64,000 bases of DNA, taken from contig NC_064826.1 in assembly GCF_024166365.1 (NCBI RefSeq), positions 21,538,001 through 21,602,000 on the forward strand, read 5' to 3'. Positions 11,374 through 23,720 of this stretch are shown here, piece by piece. The stretch's first letter is position 1; the number at the start of each line of letters is the position of its first letter. The position numbers and the translations under genes were made by a program. The notes beneath the pieces are model-generated. The model saw nothing but the letters and a program-made list of their open reading frames with translations, made no database searches and was not told where the DNA came from. The stretch comes from Elephas maximus indicus. Taxonomy: Eukaryota > Chordata > Mammalia > Proboscidea > Elephantidae.

Positions 11374-12764
11374 GAACAGCAACTGGTTTTAATACTGTAA
11401 AAGGATTATGGCACCTTCAGAGAAGATGTGTATTTTGGGCAGCGGGAGGGGAGACAGGGGCACCAGGACAGTGAAGACCACCTTCCTGTTTCTCTCACAG
11501 GAAGAAGCCTCCTCTTGCCTCTGTGCCTCCGACTGCCCACCGGGCTATGAGCTCCTCCTTTTTGTTTCTCTGGAGCCTGGCACAGTGCCTGACACACTGT
11601 ATGTGCTTAAGAAACGTTTGCTAAACAACTGTCTTCACCCCAGCTTCTCCCATACCATAATTACTCTGCCTGACACAGAACCTGCCAGGACTGGCCAAAG
11701 GGCTGCCGTTTGCACCCCTCCCCCCCAGCACCCCCACCTCCTGGCAGCCCAAGGTTGACCAGAGTACGGGGCGGGGGGGGGAGCGGGGGGCACAGGATTC
11801 CACTAGAAGCGTTTGTTTTTCGTAATCCCGGTTCCAGCTAGGGATTTGGGAATTCCTTAACACCCAATGCACGTCTGGGGTGTAAACATTAGGCCTGCCA
11901 GCTTCCCAGCATGTCTTTTAAAGACATGTATCACCTAGCACTACTGGCCTGGGCTGTGCAGGGCGGCCCCAGACCTCCAGGCTGCTCGACGGAACCCTTG
12001 GGGCTGCCGGTTCTGGGCCAAGGCTTCATTCCCCTCCCAGGGCTCCTTGCAGGTCTCAGGTGGCCCCTGACGCAGCAGCTGCTTGTCCTCCCTCCTGGGC
12101 TGGAGACTCATCTGCATTCGCCAGTGCCCAGATTAATCCCTATTACCCTCCCCACTGACTGTGCAGGAGCTGAGCAATTTCTCCGGCCCCTGCCCCATCC
12201 CCGGGGAAAACACAGCTGAATGTTCCCGAAGCCAATGTCCTCACTAAGCAAGATTACGGCTGTGGCGGGTTCTAGGAAAAGCGAGGCCAGCGTATATTCT
12301 TTGGAGGGCAGGACAGCACCGAGGGATCCCACAGCTCTCCAAACAGGGCAGCTAGAGTGAGGCCTGCGAGACAGCGATGCCGTTTGAACAAGCAGAGACT
12401 GGCAAAGTATTGGGCGGGAGGGTCGAGGAAGAAGGAGAGCCTTTTTTGCTGGAGATTTTATTGATTTCTCTTCTCTTTGAAGTTAGACTTCAAGTGGAAT
12501 CAGGAGGGAAATGCGATAAAGAGGAAGGGAAGGAAAAAAGTGGAAACATCAGGTGAAATGGAAGGTGTGTGCTTTAGAGATCTGCAGTAGGACCTGCTCC
12601 ATGCCCAAGCCCACACCAATCGCAGGAGGCCAGGGACCACCTCACCCTTAGGGACATGTTTTGCTAGAAGACAGTAACATCCTGGCAGGTGGGGACCATG
12701 ACTGCTGTATCCTGGTGCCTCATACAGACTCTGGCATGCAGTAGGTGCTCAATAACTACATGCT
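11374..12764. other. No gene recognised
   Basis: L2-like ends near 11565-11630 and 12715-12760; a G-run at 11770-11780. Confidence 0.5.
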
Positions 12765-12916
12765 AGGAAACTCAGGTGGCGTAGTGGCTAAGTGCTACAG
12801 CTGCTAACCAAAAGGTTGGCACTTCAAATCCACCAGGCGCTCCTTGGAAACTATGGGGCAGTTCTACTCTATGAGTTGGAATCGACTCGACGGCAATGGG
12901 TTTGGTTTATTTTTTT
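12765..12916 (+). mobile_element. AfroSINE, short form
   Basis: Compact variant (CCAGGCGCTCCTTGGAAACTATGGGGCAG) inserted at the end of an L2-like CTCAATAA motif; the tail is GGTTTGGTTTATTTTTTT. Confidence 0.9.
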
Positions 12917-12924
12917 AGGAGCTA

Positions 12925-13126
12925 TTCAGGAGTCTGTGGATGGTACAATGCATTCAGTTTTTAACCAAAAGGTTGGTGGTTCAAGTCCACCCAGAGGCAC
13001 CTTGGAAGAAAGGCCTGGAGATCTACTTGTAAAATATGGGCCATTGAAAGCCCTATGGAGCACATTTCTACTCTGACACACAGGGTTGCCATGAGTTGAA
13101 ATCAATCTGAGCACTACTGGAATCAA
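12925..13126 (+). mobile_element. AfroSINE, ACACA form
   Basis: Has GAAGAAAGGCCTGG and CTCTGACACACAGGG. It landed in the T-rich tail of the previous SINE: the motif TTTTTAGGAGCTA flanks it on both sides (about 12912-12924 and 13127-13139). Confidence 0.88.
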
Positions 13127-13127
13127 T

Positions 13128-13340
13128 TTTTAGGAGCTAGTCAAAGCACTTTGTGCATATTAATTATCTTATCCTTTCACAAGTCTATGAAATAGATACT
13201 ATCATCACCCCCATTTAACAGATGAGGACATGAATGTACAGAGAGGTTAAGTTTTTTGTCCATGGTCACACAGCTGGAAAGCAGCAGAACTGGGATTCCA
13301 ACAGCAGCACGCCGATTTGAAAAACTATGCTCTTATTCAC
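13128..13340 (+). mobile_element. MIR
   Basis: CCCCATTTAACAGATGAGG and GGTCACACAGCTGG, partly displaced by the adjacent SINE. Confidence 0.75.
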
Positions 13341-13599
13341 CATGCACCTGAGAAAGACAGAGTGAAAAGAAAGAAAAATGGGTTAGAGACCCTGGATACC
13401 ATTTAAATCCAACTCCTTGTTTTATCACCTAATGGCTAGAGAAGGGAAGGGACTCACCCAAGACCCCTGGCACGAGACAGCTCCTAGCAGAGCTTGGATT
13501 ATAACCCACATTTCCAGACTTCCAGTCCCAGGAGCTTTCTACTCCACCAGCTGGTCTTGGAAGAGAACATCCCGTGCCTTTCAGGGTTTGTAAACTAGC

Positions 13600-14106
13600 T
13601 GTCTTAGTTATCTAGTGCTGCTATAACAGTAATACCACAAGTGGATGGGGTCAACAAACAGAAGTTTATTCTCTCACAGTCTAGTAGGCTAGAAGTCCAA
13701 ATTCAGGGTGTCAGCTCCAGGAGAAGGCTCTCTCTCTCTTTCAGCTATGGAAAAAGGTCCTTGTCATCATCCTTCCTCTGGACGAGGAGCTTCTCAGTGC
13801 AGAGACGCCAGGTCCAAAGGACATGCTGTTCTCCGGGCTCTTGTTTCTTGGTGGTATGAGATCCTCTTGTCTTTCTGCTCACTTCTCTCCTTTATATCTC
13901 AAAAGAGATTGTTTTAAGACACAATCTAATCTTGTAGATTAAGTCCCACCTCATTAACATAACTGCCACTAATCCCATCTCATTAACTTCATAGAAGTAG
14001 GATTTACAACACATAGGAAAATGGTAGACAATCACACAATACTGGGAATCATGGCCTAGCCAAATTGATACACTTATTTTTTTGAGACACAATTCAATCC
14101 ATGGCA
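13600..14106 (-). mobile_element. Solo LTR, MaLR/MLT1-like, copy 1
   Basis: 507 bp with TG...CA ends. The flanks CTAGC (13595-13599) and CTGGC (14107-14111) are a slightly decayed 5-bp duplication. Sense is the minus strand: it then contains an AATAAA signal and ends in the GCAGCACTAGATAACTAAGACA-type terminus of MaLR LTRs. No internal viral sequence. Confidence 0.85.
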
Positions 14107-14111
14107 CTGGC

Positions 14112-15984
14112 TTTCTAACTGTATTAGCGTCCCTCATGCTTGAGAAACCAGTGGAAACTGCCTCTTTTCTCCTTCCCCTCCCATTCCCTTGCTCTGGCCA
14201 GGCAGGTTCCACAGGGAAGACCAAGTAAATTCTTCAGGCCTTGGCAACTCAGTCCCGCAGGAAGATGTTGAAGCTGCAGGTCCCTGGGGATGGTGGGCAG
14301 GGGGTATCCCTGAGGGCAGCAGCTGAACCTACCCCCAGGAACCAGGGGTCTGTCTGAGGCCCTGTCCTGGGCGGCCCAGGCTGGGATATGTGGGTGTCCA
14401 GTGCAGATTTTCTGGGGTTGGATTGTGGCATAAACTCCCAGTTCTTTGACAACCCGCATACTTAACGTTTACTGGGTAATTTTTCTCCCAAGGTATTTAT
14501 TCTGGACCCTAATCTCTGGTATACATCAGTTTTGATTCAACGTATTTAAAACTCATTTTTCCCCTAAAAAAAAAACAAGACAAATTGAATCTGTTGCTTT
14601 CCATATGGGGCTTTTTGAAAAGATTGGCGCTGGGATGCCCTGGGGTCCTAGAATGATGACACTTGATTAGTCCTGGCCTTCTTTCCCACTTAATGGGGGT
14701 GGGTAACTGCAGATATTCCAGCTGGGAGAAGGTGTGATTGGGTTTTTCTTCTATAGGGGAAAAACAAATCCTATCAGATGGATGATTTTCTGGAGTCTTT
14801 TTTTTTTCTCCGCTGCCTGGCAGGGCTTTCCAGAAGCCTCCCACAGCACACACACTGCCTGCTTGCTCAAGGAGGGAAGCTGGTAGTCTTTCCCCAGGAG
14901 GGAGTGCAGGGTGCGCTGACCACCCCTTCTCTTCTGGCTCAAGTTGGCATTAATAGGTCCTGCCCCGTTCACCTTAGACCACAAAGCTGGGAAGGCACAC
15001 TGACCTACTCAAAGCCCAGCATGGGGTCCGGGGTCTCATGCACACAGTAGGTTTCGCAGAGCGCCGCTGGGGCTGGGTCACTTCCGGTCTAGCCTATCTG
15101 GTCATCATACATCCCAGGACGTCCACCATGAGTCCTAGGGCCAGAGGGGCGGTGCCAAAGCCGGAAGGGTGGGACCGGGTCCGCTCTTTGTTACCAATGG
15201 TGCCCTAGGGACATAGGCGGAGCGCCCAGTTGAGAGAGGGTTCCCTGGAGGCTTCTAGGGGCAGGGCAAAGAATGGGAGGGATTGCCCATTTTCCCAAAG
15301 CCTTTTCCTCCACAACAGCGGGGACAGCTGACACAATGACTTCTCTGGCCACTTGGGCTTTCTTTTTTTTTTTTTTTTTTTGTTGGTAGAGTTCGTGAGT
15401 TGCGTGGAAAGCAAGGAGGACCACCAGCTCTCTCTGTGAGGCTTCTTCAGTGCAGGCAACCGACACAGACACAAGGGGTGGTGGGGAAGAGGATGGTCCT
15501 CAGAGGGGAAGCCCCCAGCATTCCAGGCTGTAGTTTCCATCCGGGTTTTGAGATGAGGCCTGAGGATGGGAAGATTTCCCCAGCACTCCAGGCCTTACCA
15601 GACTAGCCTCTTCCTCTCTGTGACCAAAGCCCAGCCCCTTTGAGAATTGTTCCACAGAGTTTGAACCATGGGTGTGGGCCCCTAGGCACTTGCACTAAGG
15701 CAAGTACTGCTCTCCAGGGAGCCGGGCTGGGCTGTACCTCACGGATCTGCTTGTGGGTGAGTCCAAGTGCCGGTCCACTGGGCTGGGCTCGAGTCATGCT
15801 CTTGGCCGCCCTGTATTTGTGTTTTGGTCCTTCCAAGCTACTGTAATTTGGGTACTGCAGTAATGAGAAGTGGAGCTGGAGAGCTAGACCTGATTAGCTT
15901 TCAGCAGTGAAGCTTGATCTTGTTCGACAAAGTCTTGAATAAATGCTTGCTATTTTTTTTATTATTTTCCCGCTACCCAAGGCA
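14112..15984. other. No gene recognised
   Basis: Single-copy-looking sequence with one T-run (15362-15380). Confidence 0.5.
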
Positions 15985-16175
15985 ACTGACCTTTAGCCAG
16001 TCGTTTAACCTCTTTGAGTCTATTTCCATATCTATAGAAAGTGAGTATAATACTATTTGTCCTTCTCCACCCTGGTTGTTGTGGGGCTCAAATACAATAA
16101 CGTGTGAAAGCCTTTTATAGAGGGTAAGGTGGTGTTCTACAATAAGGGATCATTATTACCCTCATGGTTATTGTA
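15985..16175 (-). mobile_element. MIR
   Basis: Reversed: CGTTTAACCTCTTTGAGTC, TTGTTGTGGGGCTC. Confidence 0.65.
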
Positions 16176-16987
16176 AAGCGACCAAAACGGTCATCCCTTA
16201 TGACATAAAGTATCGGCAACATGAGCTCCATTATAAGGAAGAAAAAAAAACCAAATAAACGGCACAGTTTTCTCAGTGGAAAACAGTGACCCCAGACAAG
16301 GCAAAGAGACCAATAAAAAAAACCGCAATGAGAGCAATGGCCATTTGGATGATTTAATATCAAGGTCTGATCCAGTACAACCAATAACCAAAATGTTACC
16401 CATTCTTATAAGAAGCAGTTCTCAGAGTCAGGGATAATCACTCTACCCTTTTCTAAGCCTGGTGTCAAAAATGATTTTTTGTTTGATGCTGTGTGGCTGA
16501 GGGTAAGAGCCAGCCAGAGCTGGTGTTGATCCTCAATATGAAAGTAAAGGGTCAAAGATGAGTCTCCTCTTTCCCTCTCTCAGAAAGACATCCAGATCAA
16601 ACAGGGCTCTGGAAAGCTGCCAGGAACCAGAGATATCAGAACAGAGAAACTTAGAGCATTCCTGGAGAGGTTGTTTCTGCCCTTCCAGAATCCGTTCCTC
16701 CCTCTTTTTGGTAATAGAACCTTCTTTTTCTTTGGGAAACTACGCCTTCCCCATTCTCATTTCAGTTGAGTCAATCACTTCCCCAGTTTTTGGGACAACT
16801 CAGATCTGACCAAGTTAAGTACTGCATCCTTCTGGCCACAGTGATTGGTTCAACAAGAGGCATGTGATCCAAGCCAGGCCAATGAGACTTAGCTCTGGGA
16901 CTTTTGTTGGGATAATTAGGCATTTTCAAGCTGGTAGGTATAAACCTGGAGCTTCTAGTGGTCACCTTTTCCATCACCTAAGAATGT
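16176..16987. other. No gene recognised
   Basis: 16820-16940 resembles an old interspersed repeat (CAGTGATTGGTTCAAC, AGGCCAATGAG); a similar piece lies at 22780-22830. Confidence 0.4.
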
Positions 16988-17284
16988 GTGGTCCTTTGGT
17001 GGTAGCAGGACCTGCCATATGGGAGACTCAGGTTTGATTTCCAGCCAGTGTACCTCAAATGTAGCTACCACCTGCCTGTCAGTGGAGGCTTGCATGTTGC
17101 TATGATACCAAACAGGTTTCAGTGGAGCATCCAGACTAAGACTAGGAAGAAAGGCCTGGCAATCTACTTCCCAAAAGTCAGCCATTGAAAATCCTGTGGA
17201 TCATCATGGTCTGTTCCTATTGTGTATGGGGTAGTCATGAGCAGGGGTGGGGGGGGTCCACTTGAAGGCAGTCAACAACAACAA
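16988..17284 (+). mobile_element. tRNA-Gly-headed composite SINE, copy 2
   Basis: Same three-part build as the copy at 2553: tRNA-Gly-like head with GGTTTGATTTCC, RTE-5'-like body (ACAGGTTTCAGTGGAGC) and CAACAACAA tail. It is more diverged near the 3' end, where a G-run interrupts it. Confidence 0.7.
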
Positions 17285-17430
17285 TGAAGCCAATGTTGAA
17301 GGAAGTTTAATTCAGGTTTCTATCACTTGCAAATGAAAGAGTCATGATCAGTACAATCCCTAACTGGTAGGCATCAGGCTCTGCTTGAATGTCTCCAGTG
17401 ATGAGGAGCTCACTGCCTAACAAGACAGCT

Positions 17431-17990
17431 TGTATTAGTTAGCTTTTCCTGCATACCGAAATGTACCCAAACTCAATGGCTTAATATAACAATCATTTAT
17501 TATTTCTCCCAATTCGGTAGGTTTGCTGGGTGGTTCTTCTAGTTTTAGCTGGATTGGCTGGGGGTGGATGGTTTAGGATGGTCTCACATGACTAGGCCCT
17601 CTGCTGGATGGCTGGATCCTGTCTCCACATTGTCTCTATCCTCTGGGCTTGGTCCAGTCGGGGCTTGGTCGCATGTTGACCAAAGGGTTCCCAGCAGCAA
17701 GAGAAGCCAAGCCTCAGTGTGCAAGCACTTTTCCAGCCTCTGCCTGTGTGCCATGTTTGCCATTGTCCCCTTGGGCAGTCCAGTCCCATGGCCAAGCCCA
17801 GAGCCACTGTGGAAGGGGACCATCTAGAGGATGGATACCAGAAGGCGTGGTTCATGAGTGCCATCACTGCCACAATCCACCTCTGACCCTTCTCCTGTTA
17901 GGCAGCTCTCGATGTGAGATTAAGCAAAAATTTGCCTTCTGCTTAATTCCCCCCGTTGATCCCATTCCTCCTCCAATCTTGTCCACGTGA
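17431..17990 (-). mobile_element. Probable MaLR/ERVL-type LTR
   Basis: Left end TGTATTAGTTAGC; the minus strand reads AATAATAAATG before it, as in LTRs of this class. The other boundary is uncertain. Confidence 0.5.
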
Positions 17991-18177
17991 CAAAACTTTA
18001 GCAGCTGGAGTTGGTTTGTGTTCATCTAAGTGGGCAGACTGTCCAGGATCCTGCCTCCCCTTTTTTGTTCCTAAAATTTACAGCCCAAATGCAAAGCAGA
18101 TGTGGTGGTTCAGCTCTTAAGTTGGGCACCGATTCAGTTAACAAATATTTGTTTTATACCTACTGTGTGCTGAAGTT

Positions 18178-18372
18178 CGTGAGGGGCACAAGTGGTTAAG
18201 CACTGGGCTACTAGCCAAAAGTTTGGTGGTTCAAACCCACCCAGAGATGCCTCAGAAGACAGGCCTGGCAATCTGTTTTCAAAAGATCACAGCCATAAAA
18301 ACCCTACGGAGCACAGTTCTCATGGGGTTGCCAGGAGTCTGAATCAACTTGACGGCAACTGGTAATGGTATG
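18178..18372 (+). mobile_element. AfroSINE
   Basis: Diverged copy lacking the first bases; GGCCTGGCAATCTG and CAACTTGACGGCAACTGG are clear. Confidence 0.85.
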
Positions 18373-18657
18373 TACCAGAATTTGGCCCAGGTGCTGGGCA
18401 CACAGTACTAAACAAAACAGACCAAAAGGAAGATCACTGCCTGCCTGGATTGGGGCGGGGGAGGGAACTATCAATAAACATATTTACAAGCAAAGGGCAG
18501 GTGAGGGAGGGCAGATGGGTGGGATTGAAAGAGCTCTTCACCCAAGAGAAGTAGCAGGACAGGTGACTAACAGAGGGAGCTTCAGGTGAGGTGCGGGAAG
18601 GCAGGCAGGACTCTAGGTGAACCCTGGAGTCACTGTCCAGACCACTCCTTACGTTGC

Positions 18658-18684
18658 GTGTGTGTGTGTGTGTGTGTGTGTGTG
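18658..18684. repeat. (TG)n microsatellite
   Basis: About 13 GT units. Confidence 0.95.
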
Positions 18685-18879
18685 CAACCAACCCAGGCTG
18701 CAAGCTCCTTGGCATGAGGGCAGTGATATAGGCAGCAAGTGCTTTTCCTAATGGCTGCCCCTCTGATGGGGAGGGGCAGGGTGGGATGGCAAACCGAAGG
18801 CAGCTGGAAATATATGTGTGTGTGCGTTTGGGGGCAGGGATGGGGTGATAAAGACAGGTATGTATAATGCCTGGGTATT

Positions 18880-19015
18880 GCAAGCCTGAAGGCCCACATT
18901 CTAATCCTTGGATGTGAGTCTTTGGGCAAGTCTTTCAAGGCCTCTAAGCCTCAGTACCCTCATCCAATAAATGGGATGAATAGTAAATACCTTACCGTGC
19001 TTCACCAAGGGTGGG
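18880..19015 (-). mobile_element. MIR
   Basis: Reversed: GGGCAAGTCTTTCAAGGCC, CCTCATCCAATAAATGGG. Confidence 0.6.
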
Positions 19016-19250
19016 AAGGATCATAAACTGCTCCATCCCGAAGTATGGAGCAGGGTTTCTGTATTGTTTCCATGAGCTCCAAGTAATTACTGGGCTGGAA
19101 AGACCAGTTGCAGATTTGGGGTTAGATGCCAAGTCGAAGGCCAAATGAGGAAGAGAAGAGGGGGCTCCCAATCTGTGTCTTAGGCCTGTGGGGGTCAGGG
19201 TTGGGGAACAGACTCTCCTTTCTGTGGCTCACACTGTACCTGCTAGTTAG

Positions 19251-19454
19251 CCCAAAAAAACCAAACCCGTTGCCATTGAGTCAATTCCAACTCCTAACGA
19301 CCCTTATAGGACAGAGTAGACTTGCCCCCATAGGATTTCTAAGGCTGTAATCTTTATGGGAGTAGACTGCCACATCTTTCTCCCGTGGAGTGGCTGGTGG
19401 GTTCGAACCTTTAGGTTTGCAGTTGAGTGCTTACCACTGCACCACCAGAGATCC
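19251..19454 (-). mobile_element. AfroSINE, long form
   Basis: Starts with the reversed tail CCCAAAAAAACCAAACCC and contains GGCTGTAATCTTTATGGGAG. Confidence 0.9.
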
Positions 19455-19455
19455 T

Positions 19456-19614
19456 TAAAAACAAAATTGCCATCTAGTCAATTTTGATTCATAGTGACTG
19501 TATAGGACAGAGTAGAACTGCCCCATAGGGTTTCCAAGGAGCAGCTGGTGGATTCGAACTGCTGACCTTTTTGGTTAGCAGCTGTAGCACTTAGTCACTG
19601 TGCCACTGGGACTC
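19456..19614 (-). mobile_element. AfroSINE, short form
   Basis: Directly abuts the preceding SINE in the same orientation (tail AAAAACAAAATTGCC). Confidence 0.9.
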
Positions 19615-19774
19615 TGAGTCCTCAGATAAATCCACACATTTTTTAAACAGAGAAGATTGAGCTGTGAGGGTTGGTGCTTCCTTGGGAATCAAAGCCAAAA
19701 AGTGGGGGGAGGGTGTCAGTCATCACAACTTCAGGGTTGGTTTTCTGATTCGTGATACCTCTTGGGGACATTTT

Positions 19775-20452
19775 AAAAATATATATAATTTATTTTATTT
19801 TGGTCATTGAGAGTACATACAGCAGAACATACACCAAGTCAACAGTTTCTACATGTACAATTCAGTAACATTGCTTTCATTAGTTGAGTTGTGTAACCAT
19901 TCTCACCCTCCTTTTCTGAGTCATCCCTCCCCCCTTAACAAAAACTCACAGCTCTCTGGGTTTCCTATCTCATCTTTTGAGTTGCTGTTGTCAGTTTGAT
20001 CCCATACAGATAGATCTTAAAAGGCCACAATGTTCAAGGCAGACATTCTTTATTATCTGAGCTAAACTACTGTTTGGTTTTACGAAGACTTCAGGAGATA
20101 CTGTTGGTTTAAGGTTTAAAGGTTATCTCAGGGCAATAGTTTCAGGGATTCTTCCACCCTCCATGGCTCCAGAAAGTCTGTAGTCTGTGAGAATTTGAAA
20201 TTCTTTTCTACATTTCCCCCCTTTTGATCAGGATTCTTCTCTAGAGTCTTTGATCAAAATGTTCAGTAATGGTAGCTGGGCTCCATCCAGTTCTGGTCTC
20301 GAGGCAAAGGAGACAGTTGTTCTTGGAGGTGATTAGCCACACCTTCCATATCCTCCTCCTATTCCTAACTTTCCTTCTTCTGTTGCTGCAGGTGAACAGA
20401 CACCAATTGTTGTACCTTGAATGGTCACTTTCAAGCATTTAAGACTCCTTCT
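19775..20452 (-). mobile_element. LINE 3' end, reversed copy
   Basis: Reversed match to 47345-48030; the A-rich tail reads here as ATATATAATTTATTTTATTTTGG. Confidence 0.65.
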
Positions 20453-20729
20453 TGGTGACATTGCCTGAGATGAGAACTGGCCTTAGACAGGAAGTCCCTG
20501 TCTATGTTCAACAGCATTCAGCGCTCTGGGGCCTGGCTTGAACTGAGAGCCCAAAGGTGGGAGCTCTTGTGCCTTCTGAGCGGGTCTCTTGGCCTGCCTC
20601 CCTCCCAGTTCAATCCTGCATGCACCGAACTTCCTGGAGCTTGTCTATAGGGTGTGTGCGGGGCGGGCGGGGGGGGGGGGTCGGGGGAGGGAGGTAGGAG
20701 GTGAATAGTGGTTTGCTCCTGGCCCTGGG

Positions 20730-20902
20730 GGAGTCCCTGGGCTGGTGCAAATGGTTAATGTGCTCAGTTGTTAACCAAAAGGTTGGAAATTAGAGTCCAC
20801 CCAGAGGTGCCTTTGAAGAAAGGCCTGGCAGTCTACTTCCAAAACATCAGCCATTGAAAACCCTATGGAGCACAGTTCTACTCTGACACACATGAGGTCT
20901 CC
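20730..20902 (+). mobile_element. AfroSINE, 3'-truncated
   Basis: Full 5' part (GGAGTCCCTGG) and ACACA body, but the end after CATGAGGTCTCC is missing. Confidence 0.88.
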
Positions 20903-21559
20903 AAGGGTGGGAGGGTGCCGAAAGCCTGCTCCGGACTGCTGCCAGATCCGAGACCTCGGGGGCAGAGTTCAGAAGGTGAGGATAGGGGTCCTGTTTTACA
21001 ATACCTGAAAGGGGGAAAAGAGACAGGTATCCAAGTTTCCTTCAAAAATGGTCCCAGAGCTTCTCTCCCTCCACCGTCTATCTACTGGGGGGACAGCTGC
21101 AAAGCCGCAGCACCACCAGGGCCCCCTGGGGAGGAGGTGAGGGGTGGGGGGAGTTGGTGTCCAATCAGCCCCTTGGGGCTTATCAGAGAGGGACAGAGCT
21201 GGAGCCCTGGTTTCTGCTCCTTGGGCTTTTCCTGGGAGCCTCAGGACTCGCCTCCCTGCATCTTGTAGCTGGCTAGTGCTGTGCTCCCCTCGTTTAATCT
21301 GTTAAGTCTCTGTTTTAATTCATTGTTTCACACCCACATCAACAGTCGGCTGTCCTCCCAAGGCCCTGGGACATCTGCCAGACAGTGAAATCAAACGTGA
21401 AGTTAAATACATCTCAGCTCCACATCTTTGTCTCCTCTCCCGCTTCCCTCCGCCGCCTCCTTCCTTCCCAAGGATAGGGACGCCCAGGCAGTGAAGGGGG
21501 TAGGCCCAACCCTGCTTCCCTGAAAATGCTTAATGTGAAAATTTTCTCCCCAAGTAGAG
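20903..21559. other. No gene recognised
   Basis: GC-rich on the left; a G-run lies just outside at 20665-20680. Confidence 0.45.
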
Positions 21560-21905
21560 GGCTCGTATAATGAGCTCTTGTGTTCCCATTGCCCGGCTCT
21601 CACATTTATCAACAGTTTGCTGCTCTGGTTTATCTAACCTTTCGCATCTTTTATTTTTTGGCTGAAGTATTTTAAGTGAATCCCAGACATTATGCCTTTT
21701 CACCCTAAAATTCTTCCGTTTGTACCTCTAACAAATCAGGAAGTGTTTACAAATAATTCACTATTCTGCCAACATCACACATAAAATCAACAATAATTCA
21801 TTATCATCATCTAATATGGAATCCATATTCAGATTTTCTTCATTGTCTCAATGTTGTATTTTAGAATTGGTTTGGGTCTATATCTTTGAATTGAAAAAGA
21901 AGGGG
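21560..21905 (-). mobile_element. Ancient L1-like 3' region
   Basis: GTATTTTAAGTGAATCCCAGACATTATG and following bases resemble reversed old L1 3' UTRs. A sister piece lies at 45620-45835. Confidence 0.5.
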
Positions 21906-22040
21906 GTTTGCTGAGAGAACGAAACTTCCAATAGAAAGTTTAACATTTTAAAGATTGACATTGTCTGTAGGTTTCCTGTAGCACTTGCTTACGTGTAAAT
22001 AACGGGCTTGTTATGCAACAGTCTCAATTCTTTTGGCTGC

Positions 22041-22515
22041 TGGTATGGATTGAGTTGTGTTCCCCACAAAGATATGTTGAAGTCCTAATCCCTGTACCTG
22101 TGAATATGACCTTGTTTGGGAAAAGAGGGTTTTCCCTTGTAAATACTACCAGTTAACAAAGTCATACTGGAATAGTGTGGGACCCAATCCTGATTCCTTG
22201 GTTATTTGGCTGCTCAAGGAAGTGGCTGGCATTTATAAAAGAGGACAGATGAAGGAAGAGAGTCACACGCACAAGGGGAAGACAGCCTATGAGGATCTGT
22301 CTACAAGCCAACGAACGCCAAGGATCACCAGCAGCCATGAGAACCAGGAGAACGGCATAGAACAGTTCTGCTCTCTAAGCGCCCAGAAGGAATCAACATG
22401 ACTGAGACCCTGGTTTGGACTTCTAGCCTCCAGAACTGTGAGAAAATGCATTTCTGTTCTTATAAGCCACGTACTTTGTGGTATTTTGTTATGGCAGCTC
22501 TAGGAAGCTAAGACA
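22041..22515 (+). mobile_element. LTR, MaLR/MLT1-like, sense orientation
   Basis: Starts TGGTATGGATTGAG, contains CCAGAACTGTGAGAAA and ends GGAAGCTAAGACA, as in MLT1-type LTRs. No clear flanking duplication, so it is older than the four copies above. Confidence 0.7.
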
Positions 22516-23524
22516 ATCACCAGACAATAACGGGAGTCTGAATGGTGCTGGCCACTGCAACCAGGTCTCAAGGACTCAAGGTCTTCCCAAGCTAAGTTGT
22601 AAACTTCATGGGCCCCCTGAGAGCATGGGATGTTGTGGTGGGTATAAAAATGTTTATTTTTTTAATTGTTTGTTTTATTCTATTTATTTATTTTGTTAGG
22701 CATCTCTCTGCAGGACTATTGTTCCCCCATTCTTTCCCCATGTGGTTCACATGGGGCTGTCCCATCCATGGCGACAGGGGTGGCCATGTAACCTAGGCCT
22801 GGCCAATAAGAGCTTTCCTTGAAACTTTTGCTAGAACTACTAGGAAAGAAATGCTTTCTCTTGTGACCATGGGCACCAGCCAAGGACCCCATAAGTGTGG
22901 AGATGCTGGAGGACATCTTTTGCACCCCATGGAGACAGAGAGGCTGCCTGGGAAAGAAATAAGTGCAGAGGAAAGCAAAACTATGAGATGGACCAGGTCT
23001 GACTTCTTAGCAACGTGGGCCAATAAACTCTCTCACTTTTTAAAGTGAGGTTGCCTGTGTTTTTGTCACTTGCAGCTAAAGGTGTCCCAACTGGTATGGC
23101 AGCCAGCCTCTTCCTTGAGCTTGCAAGTAATTAATTTAGGCTGTACCTCTGAGTGCCCCCTTCTGCAATCTCATCTCATTCAGGAGCTTGGTGGCCCTCC
23201 CCTTCCCCATCCAAGCTTGTCTGCAGGAAAGGACCCACAGCTGTCATCTAAACCAAAGGGGAACTTATGTGCTCCTGGTCCAGGACCAGACCTTAAAGCC
23301 ATTTCTAATTGTGATGTGAAGGGAAGGAAGGAAGGTTACTCTGCTGGGTAACTGTCTCATTTAATCCTCAAAGCAGCCAACAACCCTGGGGGTGGGCTCT
23401 TTCTTTTTCTTTTCTCTTTTGATTAATCAATTTTTTTTTTCAATTCCATTTTTCTTGTATTAGTTTGGTCTCTTTCTCTATATGTATATTTTACTGTATT
23501 ATAGAAATTATAACATCTTTGATT
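22516..23524. other. No gene recognised
   Basis: 22690-23060 has an unclassified repeat look (LTR-like CAATAAACTCTCTCAC near 23020), but the ends are unclear. Confidence 0.4.
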
Positions 23525-23720
23525 TGTTGTTATTGTTGCTCAGTGCTATTTAGTCACTTCCGACTCATAGCAACCCCATGTAACAGAGTAGAACTGCCCT
23601 ACAGGGTTTCTTTATGGAAGCGGACAGCCACATCTTTCTCCCACAGAGCAGCTGATGGGTTCAAACTGCCGACCTTTCGGTTAGCAGCCGAGCTCTTAAC
23701 CACTGCATTACCACGTCCCT
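23525..23720 (-). mobile_element. AfroSINE, long form
   Basis: Reversed copy with CCACATCTTTCTCCCACAG. It lies just beyond the expected end of LEP. Confidence 0.9.
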
